Of a DNA stretch of 64,000 bases, positions 28,218 through 37,212 are shown piece after piece (within the stretch, counting starts at the first letter, position 1; every line of letters starts with the position of its first letter). Position numbers and translations under genes: made by a program. The notes under the pieces were generated by a model. That model did not search any database. It saw only the letters and a list, made by a program, of their open reading frames with translations, and was not told where the DNA came from. The stretch spans positions 1 through 64,000 of the forward strand of contig SUWT01000006.1 in assembly GCA_015061335.1 (NCBI GenBank), in the 5' to 3' direction. Source of the stretch: Lentimicrobiaceae bacterium (GTDB taxonomy: Bacteria; Bacteroidota; Bacteroidia; Bacteroidales; F082).

Positions 28218-29621
28218 TTACTTGATAATCAGTTTTTCAACAGAATATTTGTTGTTTGTTTGGATCATAAAGAAATATACTCCTTTATCTAAACCTTCAA
28301 CATTGACAGTTGTATTGTTAATGTCGGCTACATTTAGTTTCTTTACGCAACGTCCAATCATATCGATGATGCTGATTTCTGCTTCTCCTCTTAATTCTGT
28401 TTGAAGATCAATCATTGTTGATGCTGGATTTGGATAAATGCTGAATGCGTCAGGAATTAATTCAGCGCATGCATCTACAGATGTGTAGAATTCGACCATT
28501 GTTGTTTCTCCCCATTCGCCATTAGCGTTGACACCTGTTGAGATAGCATAATAGTAGATGTTAGGAACTAATTCTATCCATGTCCACTCATCGTATGAAT
28601 ATAACTCATAACCATCGTTACGTATGAGTTCTACTGCTGCTTCTTCTCCTATTTCTTCAAAATATGTCTTCTCAATAAGACCATAGTGGTATGATGCGGT
28701 CTCTTCGTTTGGTGTAGCTCTGGTAATGACCTCTGTATCGCTTACATTTTCTACTTCCAAGGCTATAACAGCTACGCCTGTACCTCCAGCTTGTTCTGTC
28801 GTTGCTATTGCAGTATTCAACTCGCCATAGTTTCCGTCAGTATCAAGAGGTAATGCATATACTGTATATTCTGTGTTAGGAGTCATGTCTGTCCATGTAT
28901 GTGTGTATTCTGTTGTTTTTTCGATACCCCATTGTTTAACTAACTCTTCTAATGATAAGCCCATAACGTTAACCCATTGTTCCATCTCAGCAGCTGTGCT
29001 TATCATGAGATAATATGAAGCACAGTCGTCATTAGGTGTGAATGTGGCTTCTACTGTTGTAGATGTGACTTCGCCAACAGCGATTTCAACTGCTGGATTT
29101 GTAGCAACACCGCACTCATGCTCTTCGATACCGAATGGAGCAAGGGCATTGATAACGGTTTGTGCATTGCTGATAGGCCATATATCATTGATAACGATAG
29201 AACGATCAGGTGCTATGAGGATCACAGTTGGATATGCAGGAATTTGGTAGTTACTGCAGATAGTGCCGCCACCTCCTGCTGTTCCAATGGTAGGATATTC
29301 TACACCGAACTGATTACACCATGTCTGACATGCTGCGTCGCCGTCGGATGGAGATATTTCCATAAAGAACACCTCATGTTCATTGCATCCTAATGCATGA
29401 TAGGCTTCAACTACACTAGGAGTGGCTGATTGACATGGTCCACATGTCGTGAAAAAGAAGTCAATAAGTACATATTGACCACCATCTAAGATGTCGAAAA
29501 GATGAATTTCTTCACCATGACAATCTGTTGCTGTAAAATCAATAGCTTCTGTTATAGGGCATTGTGCCTTAACACTGATGCTAAAAATAATAGCGATGAT
29601 AAAAGTTAAAATTTTCTTTAT
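28218..29621 (-). CDS. Secreted thioredoxin-like T9SS protein with ATA start
   Basis: The open frame runs from a stop at 29639 to 28218. Its N-terminus is a perfect signal peptide (KKILTFIIAIIFSISVKAQ) but the codon before it, where ATG is expected, is ATA (29621-29619); there is no ATG, GTG or TTG upstream in frame. A GTG at 29372 would cut off both signal peptide and active site. The first domain is thioredoxin/TlpA-like with TTCGPCQ as its CxxC. Two or three fibronectin-like segments follow (VEATFTPNDDCASYYLMIS, EVITRATPNEETASYHYGL) and the last about 75 residues (FSIYPNPASTMIDL) form a T9SS sorting domain. Total 467 residues. Either ATA is used, or the start is mutated, or the base is wrong. 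Confidence 0.78.
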   Translation of the reverse strand: MKKILTFIIAIIFSISVKAQCPITEAIDFTATDCHGEEIHLFDILDGGQYVLIDFFFTTCGPCQSATPSVVEAYHALGCNEHEVFFMEISPSDGDAACQTWCNQFGVEYPTIGTAGGGGTICSNYQIPAYPTVILIAPDRSIVINDIWPISNAQTVINALAPFGIEEHECGVATNPAVEIAVGEVTSTTVEATFTPNDDCASYYLMISTAAEMEQWVNVMGLSLEELVKQWGIEKTTEYTHTWTDMTPNTEYTVYALPLDTDGNYGELNTAIATTEQAGGTGVAVIALEVENVSDTEVITRATPNEETASYHYGLIEKTYFEEIGEEAAVELIRNDGYELYSYDEWTWIELVPNIYYYAISTGVNANGEWGETTMVEFYTSVDACAELIPDAFSIYPNPASTMIDLQTELRGEAEISIIDMIGRCVKKLNVADINNTTVNVEGLDKGVYFFMIQTNNKYSVEKLIIK

Positions 29622-29651
29622 AAATGTAAATATTTGTTAAATAATAATCTG

Positions 29652-29683
29652 CAAAGGTATAAAAAAAACATAAAACTGACAAA
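29652..29683 (-). promoter_or_regulatory. Promoter of the thioredoxin-like T9SS gene
   Basis: On the minus strand, TTTG (29683-29680), 20 bases, TACCTTTG (29659-29652) and CAG. The transcript would start about 25 bases ahead of the ATA codon, which supports that codon as the real start site. Confidence 0.6.
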
Positions 29684-29719
29684 TTATTGTAAAAATTAGA
29701 CCTTAAACTTAATAATTTG

Positions 29720-29727
29720 TATTTTTG
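29720..29727 (+). promoter_or_regulatory. -7 box of the mevalonate operon
   Basis: TATTTTTG followed by CA on the plus strand, 26 bases ahead of the HMG-CoA reductase ATG. The -33 box is not clear. Confidence 0.45.
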
Positions 29728-29753
29728 CAAAAAATAGCTTAATTAAAGGCTTA

Positions 29754-31115
29754 ATGATTATGGAAGAAGGTAAACCCCTAAGAAAAAGAGATAAGATAAT
29801 AAGAGGATTTTCCAAACTTCTTAAGGAAGATAAACTTAAGGTTGTTGCCGAATATATTGAAAATCCAAGCGAATTTGTAGCTCTGTTAAAGAGTTTTTGG
29901 TATCAAGACAAAGAGAAACAGAAGCAATTTGATGAGTTTAGTGAGAATACGATTTCTAATTTTCATATTCCATACGGAGTCTCGCCTAATGTAACTATCA
30001 ATGATAAATCGTACGTTGTTCCAATGGTTATTGAAGAAAGTTCTGTTGTGGCAGCAGCCTCAGCAGCAGCAAAATTCTGGGGCGAGAGAGGTGGCTTTCA
30101 TGCTGAAGTAATTGATACTCAAAAAGTAGGACAAGTACATTTTTGTTGGAAGGGTAAAAAGGAAATCTTAATAGACTTGATGCCTTCCATAAAGAAGGAA
30201 TTACTTCTTAATATCTCATCTATAACAGAAAATATGAAGAAACGCGGCGGCGGTATTCTTGATATACAACTTCTGGATTATACAGATAAAATAGATAATT
30301 ATTATCAACTGCTGGTGACATTTAATACATGTGACTCCATGGGCGCGAATTTCATAAATTCTATTCTGGAGTCGTTCGGACACAGCCTTCAGGACTTCTT
30401 TAAACGTCAGGAACAGTTGAATGATGATGAACGAGATGTGGAAATCGTGATGTGTATCTTATCAAACTATACCCCCGAATGTAGAGTTAAAGTATGGGTG
30501 GAATGTCCTTTTAATGAATTGGATGGTATTGATAAGTCTCTTGATGGTAAGGCTTTCGCTGAGAAATTTAAAAAAGCTGTCGATATTGCTCACATAGATG
30601 TCTATCGTGCTGCTACTCATAACAAAGGTATATATAATGGTATAGATGCTGTGGTGCTGGCAACAGGCAACGATTTCAGAGCTATTGAAGCTGCCGGACA
30701 CTCTTATGCGGCAAGAAATGGGACTTATGAGAGCTTGTCGGAGGTTGTAATTAATGAGGATATATTTCGCTTTAGCTTAGAAGTCCCAATGTCGTTGGGT
30801 ACTGTAGGCGGCTTGACCTCACTGCATCCTTTGGCAAATAAATCGCTGGAATTATTGGGATTCCCCTCTGCAAAAGAACTGATGATGATTGCTGCCACAA
30901 TGGGATTGGCTAATAATTATGCTGCTGTGAAATCATTGATAACTAAAGGAATACAACAAGGTCACATGAAAATGCACCTTGCTAATATCTTAAATAAGCT
31001 CGGCGCTACAGAAAAAGAGAAATCCTTGGCGACAGATTATTTTAAAGATAAAATAGTCTCATACTCCGAAGTGGATAAATATCTTAAACAATTGAATGTA
31101 AAAACACTCCATTGA
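29754..31115 (+). CDS. mvaA: Hydroxymethylglutaryl-CoA reductase, class II-like
   Basis: A 453-residue cytoplasmic enzyme reducing HMG-CoA to mevalonate (or the reverse). The catalytic set of the family is visible in order: Glu64 in SENTIS (the ENVxG position), Lys in ATHNKGI, Asp in ATGNDFRA and His in QQGHMKMH. Other signatures are VVPMVIEESSVVAAASAAAKFW, DSMGANF and SLGTVGGLTSLHPLA. Translation may begin at 29754 or two codons on. It is the first of four mevalonate genes on this strand, so a biosynthetic direction is likely despite similarity to degradative enzymes. Confidence 0.93.
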   Translation: MIMEEGKPLRKRDKIIRGFSKLLKEDKLKVVAEYIENPSEFVALLKSFWYQDKEKQKQFDEFSENTISNFHIPYGVSPNVTINDKSYVVPMVIEESSVVAAASAAAKFWGERGGFHAEVIDTQKVGQVHFCWKGKKEILIDLMPSIKKELLLNISSITENMKKRGGGILDIQLLDYTDKIDNYYQLLVTFNTCDSMGANFINSILESFGHSLQDFFKRQEQLNDDERDVEIVMCILSNYTPECRVKVWVECPFNELDGIDKSLDGKAFAEKFKKAVDIAHIDVYRAATHNKGIYNGIDAVVLATGNDFRAIEAAGHSYAARNGTYESLSEVVINEDIFRFSLEVPMSLGTVGGLTSLHPLANKSLELLGFPSAKELMMIAATMGLANNYAAVKSLITKGIQQGHMKMHLANILNKLGATEKEKSLATDYFKDKIVSYSEVDKYLKQLNVKTLH

Positions 31116-31147
31116 AACGTCTTTAAAATCAGAATGTAAAATCTTAT

Positions 31148-32095
31148 ATGATGCGGCAATATTTTAAATCTAACGGAAAATTTATGCTGACAGGGGAGTA
31201 TCTGGTCTTGAAAGGTGCAACAGCTTTGGCTTTGCCCTTGAACCTTGGTCAAGATATGTGTGTGGATACATTAGATGATAATGATGGCAGAATCTATTGG
31301 AACGCATCTATAAAATCAACAGACATCGCTCAAAGACATTGGTTCTCTTCAATAATAAATAAAAATGACTTCAGTATTGTCGATACCGACAATAAAGAAA
31401 TAAGCAAACGATTGTCTGATATTTTATCTGAAATTAAATCGTTGAATGATAATGTTTTTAATGATTCTCATGACTATAGGTTTAGCACAATACTAGATTT
31501 CGACCCACATTGGGGACTTGGTAGCAGCTCAACATTGATTAATAATCTTTCTAAATGGGCGCAGATAGATCCTTACAAATTGCTGGAATCAACTTTTAAA
31601 GGTTCTGGCTACGATATCGCTTGTGCTGCATCTTTTTCTCCTATTTTCTATAAGATCAAGACTCAGCAGACAAGCCTTAACAGACAAGTTTCTTCCGCCG
31701 ATTTTAATCCTGATTTTAAAGATATGCTTTATTTCGTTTATCATGGCCATAAACAAAATTCTGCTAAAGAAGTAAAGGCTTTTCTTGGTAAAGATAAGGA
31801 TTATGAAAATGAAATATCAGCTGTTTCAGAGATAAGTGAATCATTGCCTAAGATAAAGAATATCAGTGATTTCTGCTATTTAATGAAAATGCATGAAGAT
31901 ATAATATCCTCATGTATATCTCATGATAAAATAGGCGATTCTTTTCCCGATTTCGAAGGTCAGCTTAAATCTCTTGGAGCATGGGGCGGCGACTTCTTTA
32001 TGGCTGCTACAGATTGGGATGAAATAAAGGTAAAATCTTATTTTGAAAATAAAGGTCATAATATTATTTTAAAGTATAAAGATATAATTTGTTGA
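31148..32095 (+). CDS. GYDIA-family GHMP kinase, probable phosphomevalonate kinase
   Basis: A 315-residue GHMP-fold kinase. The N-terminus KFMLTGEYLVLKGATALALP is the usual GHMP opening, HWGLGSSSTLIN is the ATP-binding loop and GSGYDIACA contains the GYDIA motif that names this Bacteroidota subfamily. LGAWGGDFFMAA near the end is the C-terminal Gly-rich motif. Mevalonate kinase and diphosphomevalonate decarboxylase are encoded next to it, so the missing middle step, phosphomevalonate to diphosphomevalonate, is the best guess. Activity is inferred from context. Confidence 0.82.
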   Translation: MMRQYFKSNGKFMLTGEYLVLKGATALALPLNLGQDMCVDTLDDNDGRIYWNASIKSTDIAQRHWFSSIINKNDFSIVDTDNKEISKRLSDILSEIKSLNDNVFNDSHDYRFSTILDFDPHWGLGSSSTLINNLSKWAQIDPYKLLESTFKGSGYDIACAASFSPIFYKIKTQQTSLNRQVSSADFNPDFKDMLYFVYHGHKQNSAKEVKAFLGKDKDYENEISAVSEISESLPKIKNISDFCYLMKMHEDIISSCISHDKIGDSFPDFEGQLKSLGAWGGDFFMAATDWDEIKVKSYFENKGHNIILKYKDIIC

Positions 32096-32106
32096 AAATT
32101 AAGGTG

Positions 32107-32151
32107 GAGACGCATCAATGTTACATTCAATAAAATACATTGACATGTCTC
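32107..32151 (+). repeat. Palindromic element copy B (GTAGAGACG family)
   Basis: GAGACGCATCAATG (32107-32120), a 17-base middle, CATTGACATGTCTC (32138-32151). Over 44 bases it differs from copy D, inside the U32 gene, at only five positions or so. It sits in the gap between the GYDIA kinase and mvaD genes, followed by a short AAAATTGAAAATTG repeat. Confidence 0.8.
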
Positions 32152-32209
32152 AAAATTGAAAATTGATAATTAATTTACTATAGCTTTTTAATTCTACCCT
32201 GAGCAAAAA

Positions 32210-33220
32210 ATGAACAGTTCGCAAATAATAAAACGTAGTCCTTCCAATATCGCCATAGTAAAGTATTGGGGGAAGCATGATAATCAATTACCGAATAATC
32301 CTTCTATAAGCTTTACCTTAAGTAATTGTTATACAGAGACTAAACTTGGCTATGAAATAAATGATATAGATAAAGACAATATACATCTTGATTTTTATTT
32401 TGAAGGCAAAGAAAATGAAAAATTTAAGACTAAGATAGAAAAGTATCTTCATGATAATGAGGAGTATTTTTCATTCCTGAAAGGTTTAAAACTAAGAATT
32501 GAAAGTACTAATTCATTCCCTCATTCTTCTGGAATCGCTTCAAGTGCTTCATCAATGAGTGCTTTGGTGTTATGTCTTTTGGGCATCAAATATAAAGATG
32601 CTGAGATTAATCTTCAGGAAGCTTCCTTCCTTTCAAGATTAGCTTCTGGAAGTGCTTCACGTTCAATTTTCCCGACAATGAGTTTGTGGGGTGAAACTCC
32701 TTCATTACCAAATAGTTCAGATGAATATGCTGTGTCTATAGCAGATTTGGTAGATCCTGTTTTTAAATCATACCACGATAGTATCTTAATAGTTAGTTCC
32801 GAAGAAAAAAGTGTTTCTAGCAGAGTTGGTCATTCTCTGATGAACTCTCATCCTCAGGCTCAAGAACGTTATGCTACAGCGAGAAAAAATACTGAAGACT
32901 TGCTGAAGATACTTCAAAGCGGTGATCTGGAAGGCTTTATTAATATTGCAGAGGCTGAAGCTAATCAACTTCACGATCTGATGGCAACATCAACACCTTC
33001 TTATACCCTCAAAAAACCTAATACAATAAAAATAATTGAAAAAATTGTACAATTTAGAAAAGATACCTCATTGCCAATATGTTACACACTCGACGCAGGA
33101 CCTAATGTGCATCTGCTTTATCCAGACTTCTGTGCTCAAGATGTGAAATCGTTTATCAATGATGAGCTGAAGAATCATTGCTTCGAAAATAAATGGATTG
33201 AGGATAAAGTTAGCATTTAA
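32210..33220 (+). CDS. mvaD: Diphosphomevalonate decarboxylase
   Basis: A 336-residue GHMP-fold enzyme that turns mevalonate diphosphate into isopentenyl diphosphate with ATP. Signatures are SPSNIAIVKYWGKHD (with the Lys of the active site), PNNPSISFTLS, HSSGIASSASSMSALV (ATP loop) and RLASGSASRSIF; LDAGPNVHLLYP near the end supplies the catalytic Asp. It is followed after five bases by mevalonate kinase. Confidence 0.95.
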   Translation: MNSSQIIKRSPSNIAIVKYWGKHDNQLPNNPSISFTLSNCYTETKLGYEINDIDKDNIHLDFYFEGKENEKFKTKIEKYLHDNEEYFSFLKGLKLRIESTNSFPHSSGIASSASSMSALVLCLLGIKYKDAEINLQEASFLSRLASGSASRSIFPTMSLWGETPSLPNSSDEYAVSIADLVDPVFKSYHDSILIVSSEEKSVSSRVGHSLMNSHPQAQERYATARKNTEDLLKILQSGDLEGFINIAEAEANQLHDLMATSTPSYTLKKPNTIKIIEKIVQFRKDTSLPICYTLDAGPNVHLLYPDFCAQDVKSFINDELKNHCFENKWIEDKVSI

Positions 33221-33225
33221 TAGTT

Positions 33226-34146
33226 ATGGATAATAGAAAATATTTCGGTAAACTGATATTGTTCGGAGAATACTCCATGATTTATGGCTCTGATGCCTTA
33301 CTTATGCCACTGTGCTCTGTGAGTGCTGAATGGAGTTCTATCATGAACAGACCTTCTGCCAAAGGTATAGAATCTAATAAGAATCTATTTGAATTTTATA
33401 ATTATCTTCATGATAATGATAAATTTAGGCTCTTAGATCTGCGTCGTTTTGAGATGGAACTAAATGCAGGTCTCTACTTCGACTCATCTATTCCTTTGGG
33501 CTACGGTTTGGGAAGCTCAGGTGCTCTGGTAGCTGCTATTTATGAACGTTACAAACTTGTTGAGCTAAACGATACCACAAGACTTCGTACTTTCTTGGCA
33601 GAGATGGAATCTTATTTTCATGGTAGCAGTTCTGGTATCGACCCTCTGCAATGTTATTATGGAAAACCCTTCATTCTAAGTCAAAAGTCAACAGACAATG
33701 GCAAACAGACAATATTAGATTTTCTAGATAATGATTATATCTCCGATAATATTAGAATATTTTTAATTGACAGTAAAATTAAGAGCGATACCGCTCCTCT
33801 GGTCGAGTATTTTAAAAAATTGAGACAAAATGAACTTTATCTTGAACAATTTAATAATGAATATGTTCCTTTAGTAAATAATTGTATTAAATCATTAACG
33901 GAAAAGCTTATAGATAAATTTTTTGATAACTTGTCTCAATTATCTTATTTGCAAAGTGTTATGTTAAAACATGCTATTACTGATAATATGAAAGATTTAT
34001 TTATGGGTGATTTTGAAAATAATCATCTCATGGTTAAGATCTGTGGTTCAGGAGGTGGCGGTTTTTTGCTTGGCTTTAGCGATGATGCAGAAACTACTGC
34101 AAATTATCTAAAGAATAACAAATATAATTTTATAAGAATAAAATAA
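33226..34146 (+). CDS. mvk: Mevalonate kinase
   Basis: A 306-residue GHMP kinase. GKLILFGEYSMIYGSDALLMP opens the fold, PLGYGLGSSGALVAA is the ATP-binding loop, FHGSSSGIDPLQCYYGKP carries the catalytic Asp and KICGSGGGGFLLGF is the C-terminal Gly-rich motif. The HGSSSGID pattern separates mevalonate kinase from the phosphomevalonate branch. It lies five bases after mvaD. HMG-CoA synthase and IPP isomerase are not in the window. Confidence 0.9.
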   Translation: MDNRKYFGKLILFGEYSMIYGSDALLMPLCSVSAEWSSIMNRPSAKGIESNKNLFEFYNYLHDNDKFRLLDLRRFEMELNAGLYFDSSIPLGYGLGSSGALVAAIYERYKLVELNDTTRLRTFLAEMESYFHGSSSGIDPLQCYYGKPFILSQKSTDNGKQTILDFLDNDYISDNIRIFLIDSKIKSDTAPLVEYFKKLRQNELYLEQFNNEYVPLVNNCIKSLTEKLIDKFFDNLSQLSYLQSVMLKHAITDNMKDLFMGDFENNHLMVKICGSGGGGFLLGFSDDAETTANYLKNNKYNFIRIK

Positions 34147-34188
34147 TTCTACATTATTATCGTTGATTAAAAAAAATAAACTAAAACA

Positions 34189-34620
34189 ATGAGAAAAAAT
34201 TTTCTAACATTAGTACTACTATTAATAGGTACTTTCGCTTTCGCTCAAAATGGAATGACGAAATTTGAGCAACTTCCTGCTAACTCACAAGAATTTGTTA
34301 ACACTTACTTCAAGGACTACAAAGTGATGTATGTATTCATGGAGAAAGAATTTGCTGATACCGAATATAAGCTCCGTTTTGAAGATGGAACAGAAATTGA
34401 ATTTAATGCAAAAGGTGAATGGAAGAATGTGAGTGGTGAGAGAAACTGTATTCCTACAGCTTATATCTTAAAAGAAATTACAGATTATGTCGCTGCATAT
34501 CATAAAGATATGTGTATAACAGATGTTGAAAAAGATCATAATCGTATTAAGGTTGAGCTTAACGATCAATTAGAGATTGAATTTAATAGTAAAGGTAAAT
34601 TTATTTCATACGATGATTGA
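34189..34620 (+). CDS. PepSY-like periplasmic protein (DUF2874)
   Basis: A 143-residue exported protein. A signal peptide (to AFA|QNG) is followed by two PepSY-like/BLIP-type repeats: YKVMYVFMEKEFADTEYKLR FEDG with a matching half AYHKDMCITDVEKDHNRIKV, each ending in IEFNxKG(E/K). The family is common in Bacteroidota as single- or tandem-domain periplasmic proteins; binding of peptides or inhibition of proteases has been proposed. It follows the mevalonate kinase by 42 bases but has no pathway link. A strong terminator ends it. Confidence 0.82.
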   Translation: MRKNFLTLVLLLIGTFAFAQNGMTKFEQLPANSQEFVNTYFKDYKVMYVFMEKEFADTEYKLRFEDGTEIEFNAKGEWKNVSGERNCIPTAYILKEITDYVAAYHKDMCITDVEKDHNRIKVELNDQLEIEFNSKGKFISYDD

Positions 34621-34635
34621 AATAAATATTTCTGA

Positions 34636-34679
34636 AAAAAGGCTGCCTGGAAAATGAAACTTACACAGGCAGCCTTTTT
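34636..34679. terminator. Bidirectional terminator
   Basis: AAAAAGGCTGCCTG (34636-34649) and CAGGCAGCCTTTTT (34666-34679), a perfect stem with A and T runs, between the plus-strand PepSY-like gene and the minus-strand LRR gene. Confidence 0.9.
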
Positions 34680-34682
34680 GTT

Positions 34683-37211
34683 TTAATCGTAATAAATTAC
34701 ATTTAATTCTGGTCTGTTTTGCCGTAAAAGCAGTATATCTTTCTTAGGTACTTTTGTCTTAAACGCAGTAAGGTGTCGTAGTGATGGTAGATCTTTGACC
34801 GGATACAGACTCTTTACAGCAGTATTAATAATACTCAACTCCTCTAATTTATTAAAATTACTGATAGGTTTTAGATTCTTTACTGATGTTCCTCCAATAT
34901 TAAGTGTTTTAATATTCTGTAGTTCTGTAATAGGAGTAAGATCGGCGACAGCTGTATTTTCTATATCAAGATGCTCTAATAAAATCATATTTTCTAATGC
35001 ACTTATATCATCGACAGGATTGCCGCTTATCGACAATGTTCTCATAAATTCCTTGTCTCTCAAAGGACTGAGGTCATATATCTGATTGTTTTTAACTATT
35101 AATTTTTCAAGAAAAGCCATTTGGCTTAAAGCTTCAAGGTCTTGAATTACATATATTGGATCTATTACAATTTCTTGAATATCGACAATATCCTGTAATT
35201 GCTCTGCAGTAGGGTTGGAATTACAATTAATATGTGCATTGAAAATCTCACGCCATGATGTGCTGATATTGCCCCACCAACGCCTCAAATCATCAGTCTG
35301 GTAAATGACTTTAACCTGTCTCTGATGTTTTCTCAGATTAACAACCTCATCACGTGTTACTTGACTTCCTTCAGCCTTGATATTCATTAATTTTGATAAT
35401 CCATGAAGTGATGCAAGAGATTGTACCTTAGTATTTTCAATGTTTAAGTCTGTCAGTTCTGTGTTATTCTTCAAGACACTTATATCGGAAATTGTGGTGT
35501 TGCTGAGATTCAAGTGTTTAAGATTATATAATCCATAAATAGGCGACAGATCAGTGATTTTTGATGATGATAAATCTAAACTTTGAAGATTAGTCATTTT
35601 TGCAATCGGTGCTAAATCCAGTACATATTTATCAATGACAAGTTCTTTCATGTTAATTATAGCATGTAATTGTTCTTTGGTAGGATTGAAATTTGCATTG
35701 TTTTGTTTTACTAATAGAGATTTCCAGAATGATGGTAAGGATTCCCACCAATTCTCCAAAGTTTCTGTTTCGTTGATGACCAAAGCATTTGTGTTAATTC
35801 TCATGAATTCAAATGCTATATCTCTTGTAATTAAAGTGTGATCGCAATAGACTCTATTGAGAGATTTTATGTTGTTCAGTGGTGAAAGATCTGCTATATC
35901 GGTATTTGAAAAGTTAATTTCATTTAAATTTTGAAGATTTGCTAATGGTGATAAATCATTTACTTTAGAGCCTTCTATATTCAGAAAATGAAGATTCTCA
36001 GCATTTTGAATAGCCGACAGGTCGTTTATAGGAGTGTAACTAATATCCAGATTGTAAATATTAGGTAAATTCTTGAGTGCATCAATAGAATCAATATCTG
36101 TTTGAGAAATGTTGAGAATGTTAAGATTTTGACAATCAGATAGGGGAGTGATGTCAAAGACATCTGTGTTGGCAATTGATAATGTATTCAGTTCTGAATA
36201 TGATGAGACCACAGATATATTGTTGATATAAATATTGTTAGCTATAAAATTTTGAATTCCGTTAGTATATTTCAGATTTGAGATATTTGTTATATTTGTG
36301 TTGGAAATATCTAAATAACGGATTTTACTTAGGTTACGAATTGGTGTAATATCGTTGACTTTAGTGCCGGAGCAGTTGAGATATGTTAATTCGGATAGTT
36401 CTGAGAGAGGCTCCAGATTATATATGTCCTTGTCGTCTTTCACATTTATTTCTGTGGTATTTGTCATTTCTTTCAACAAAGGAAAAATCTTGTTGATGTC
36501 GTAAGGAAAAATGCTATCAGTGATGTTATTAATAGTATCCATTTCCAGAATAAGATTATCTTCCTGAATCTCTTTAACATAAATCATCTCTATAGAGTCG
36601 GCTACATATACATGTGTGCCGAAATAATTTTTCCAGCCATCACTCATCTCATTCCACCATTTGCGAAGTTCTTCAGTTTCATTTGGTTTTGTGGTATATA
36701 GACTCACGATTCTAAGATCTTTTTTCATTGGGTTGAGGTTGATCTCCATAAAACGTTTTTTTGTGTTGAAGATACTATCACCCTCAATCGTTTTGGCTGT
36801 CATGCTACGCATCATAGTGACTTTAAAGAATGTCTCTCCCTGGTAATTTGTCTGTGGTTCAATCTTTTGAATATCATATTTAAAATTCACTTTTTGAAAG
36901 AAGAAATCTATATCTTTCAGATAAGCCTGAACATCTTTATTGATGCTTGTCCCGCGATCTTCATCGAGGTCATCTTCGATCTGAACATGTTCGTCTCTGA
37001 ATATTTTGGTATAACTTTCGCTGAAGATAATATCTTTCTCTTGTGCAGTATTATCAGGATTTCCTATAAAGTTCAATGTTTCCTGGAAATAATTTATCAT
37101 CTGTTCTACCTGATGTTTGTATTCTTTGATGTCTTTATCTGTCAATGATATTTGTGCATTGAGCATCAATGTAGATAAGAATAAGATTAGAAGCAATGCT
37201 ATCTTTTTCAT
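34683..37211 (-). CDS. Large exported leucine-rich repeat protein
   Basis: An 842-residue protein with a signal peptide (to LNA|QIS). After an N-terminal domain (about 20-190) come SDS22/internalin-like LRRs of 21-23 residues with the pattern LxxLxxLxIxNTxIxDIxPLxN in three blocks. Between blocks sits a repeated Trp-rich unit: LRKWWNEMSDGWKNYF, LENWWESLPSFWKSL and LRRWWGNISTSWREIF, the last two followed by NPTxEQLxxI and ELVID/EIVID. No sorting domain is evident, so it may stay in the periplasm or be anchored otherwise. It starts one base after the 37213-38064 gene ends, so the two are coupled. Likely a protein-binding receptor or scaffold; ligand unknown. Confidence 0.82.
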   Translation of the reverse strand: MKKIALLLILFLSTLMLNAQISLTDKDIKEYKHQVEQMINYFQETLNFIGNPDNTAQEKDIIFSESYTKIFRDEHVQIEDDLDEDRGTSINKDVQAYLKDIDFFFQKVNFKYDIQKIEPQTNYQGETFFKVTMMRSMTAKTIEGDSIFNTKKRFMEINLNPMKKDLRIVSLYTTKPNETEELRKWWNEMSDGWKNYFGTHVYVADSIEMIYVKEIQEDNLILEMDTINNITDSIFPYDINKIFPLLKEMTNTTEINVKDDKDIYNLEPLSELSELTYLNCSGTKVNDITPIRNLSKIRYLDISNTNITNISNLKYTNGIQNFIANNIYINNISVVSSYSELNTLSIANTDVFDITPLSDCQNLNILNISQTDIDSIDALKNLPNIYNLDISYTPINDLSAIQNAENLHFLNIEGSKVNDLSPLANLQNLNEINFSNTDIADLSPLNNIKSLNRVYCDHTLITRDIAFEFMRINTNALVINETETLENWWESLPSFWKSLLVKQNNANFNPTKEQLHAIINMKELVIDKYVLDLAPIAKMTNLQSLDLSSSKITDLSPIYGLYNLKHLNLSNTTISDISVLKNNTELTDLNIENTKVQSLASLHGLSKLMNIKAEGSQVTRDEVVNLRKHQRQVKVIYQTDDLRRWWGNISTSWREIFNAHINCNSNPTAEQLQDIVDIQEIVIDPIYVIQDLEALSQMAFLEKLIVKNNQIYDLSPLRDKEFMRTLSISGNPVDDISALENMILLEHLDIENTAVADLTPITELQNIKTLNIGGTSVKNLKPISNFNKLEELSIINTAVKSLYPVKDLPSLRHLTAFKTKVPKKDILLLRQNRPELNVIYYD

Positions 37212-37212
37212 T

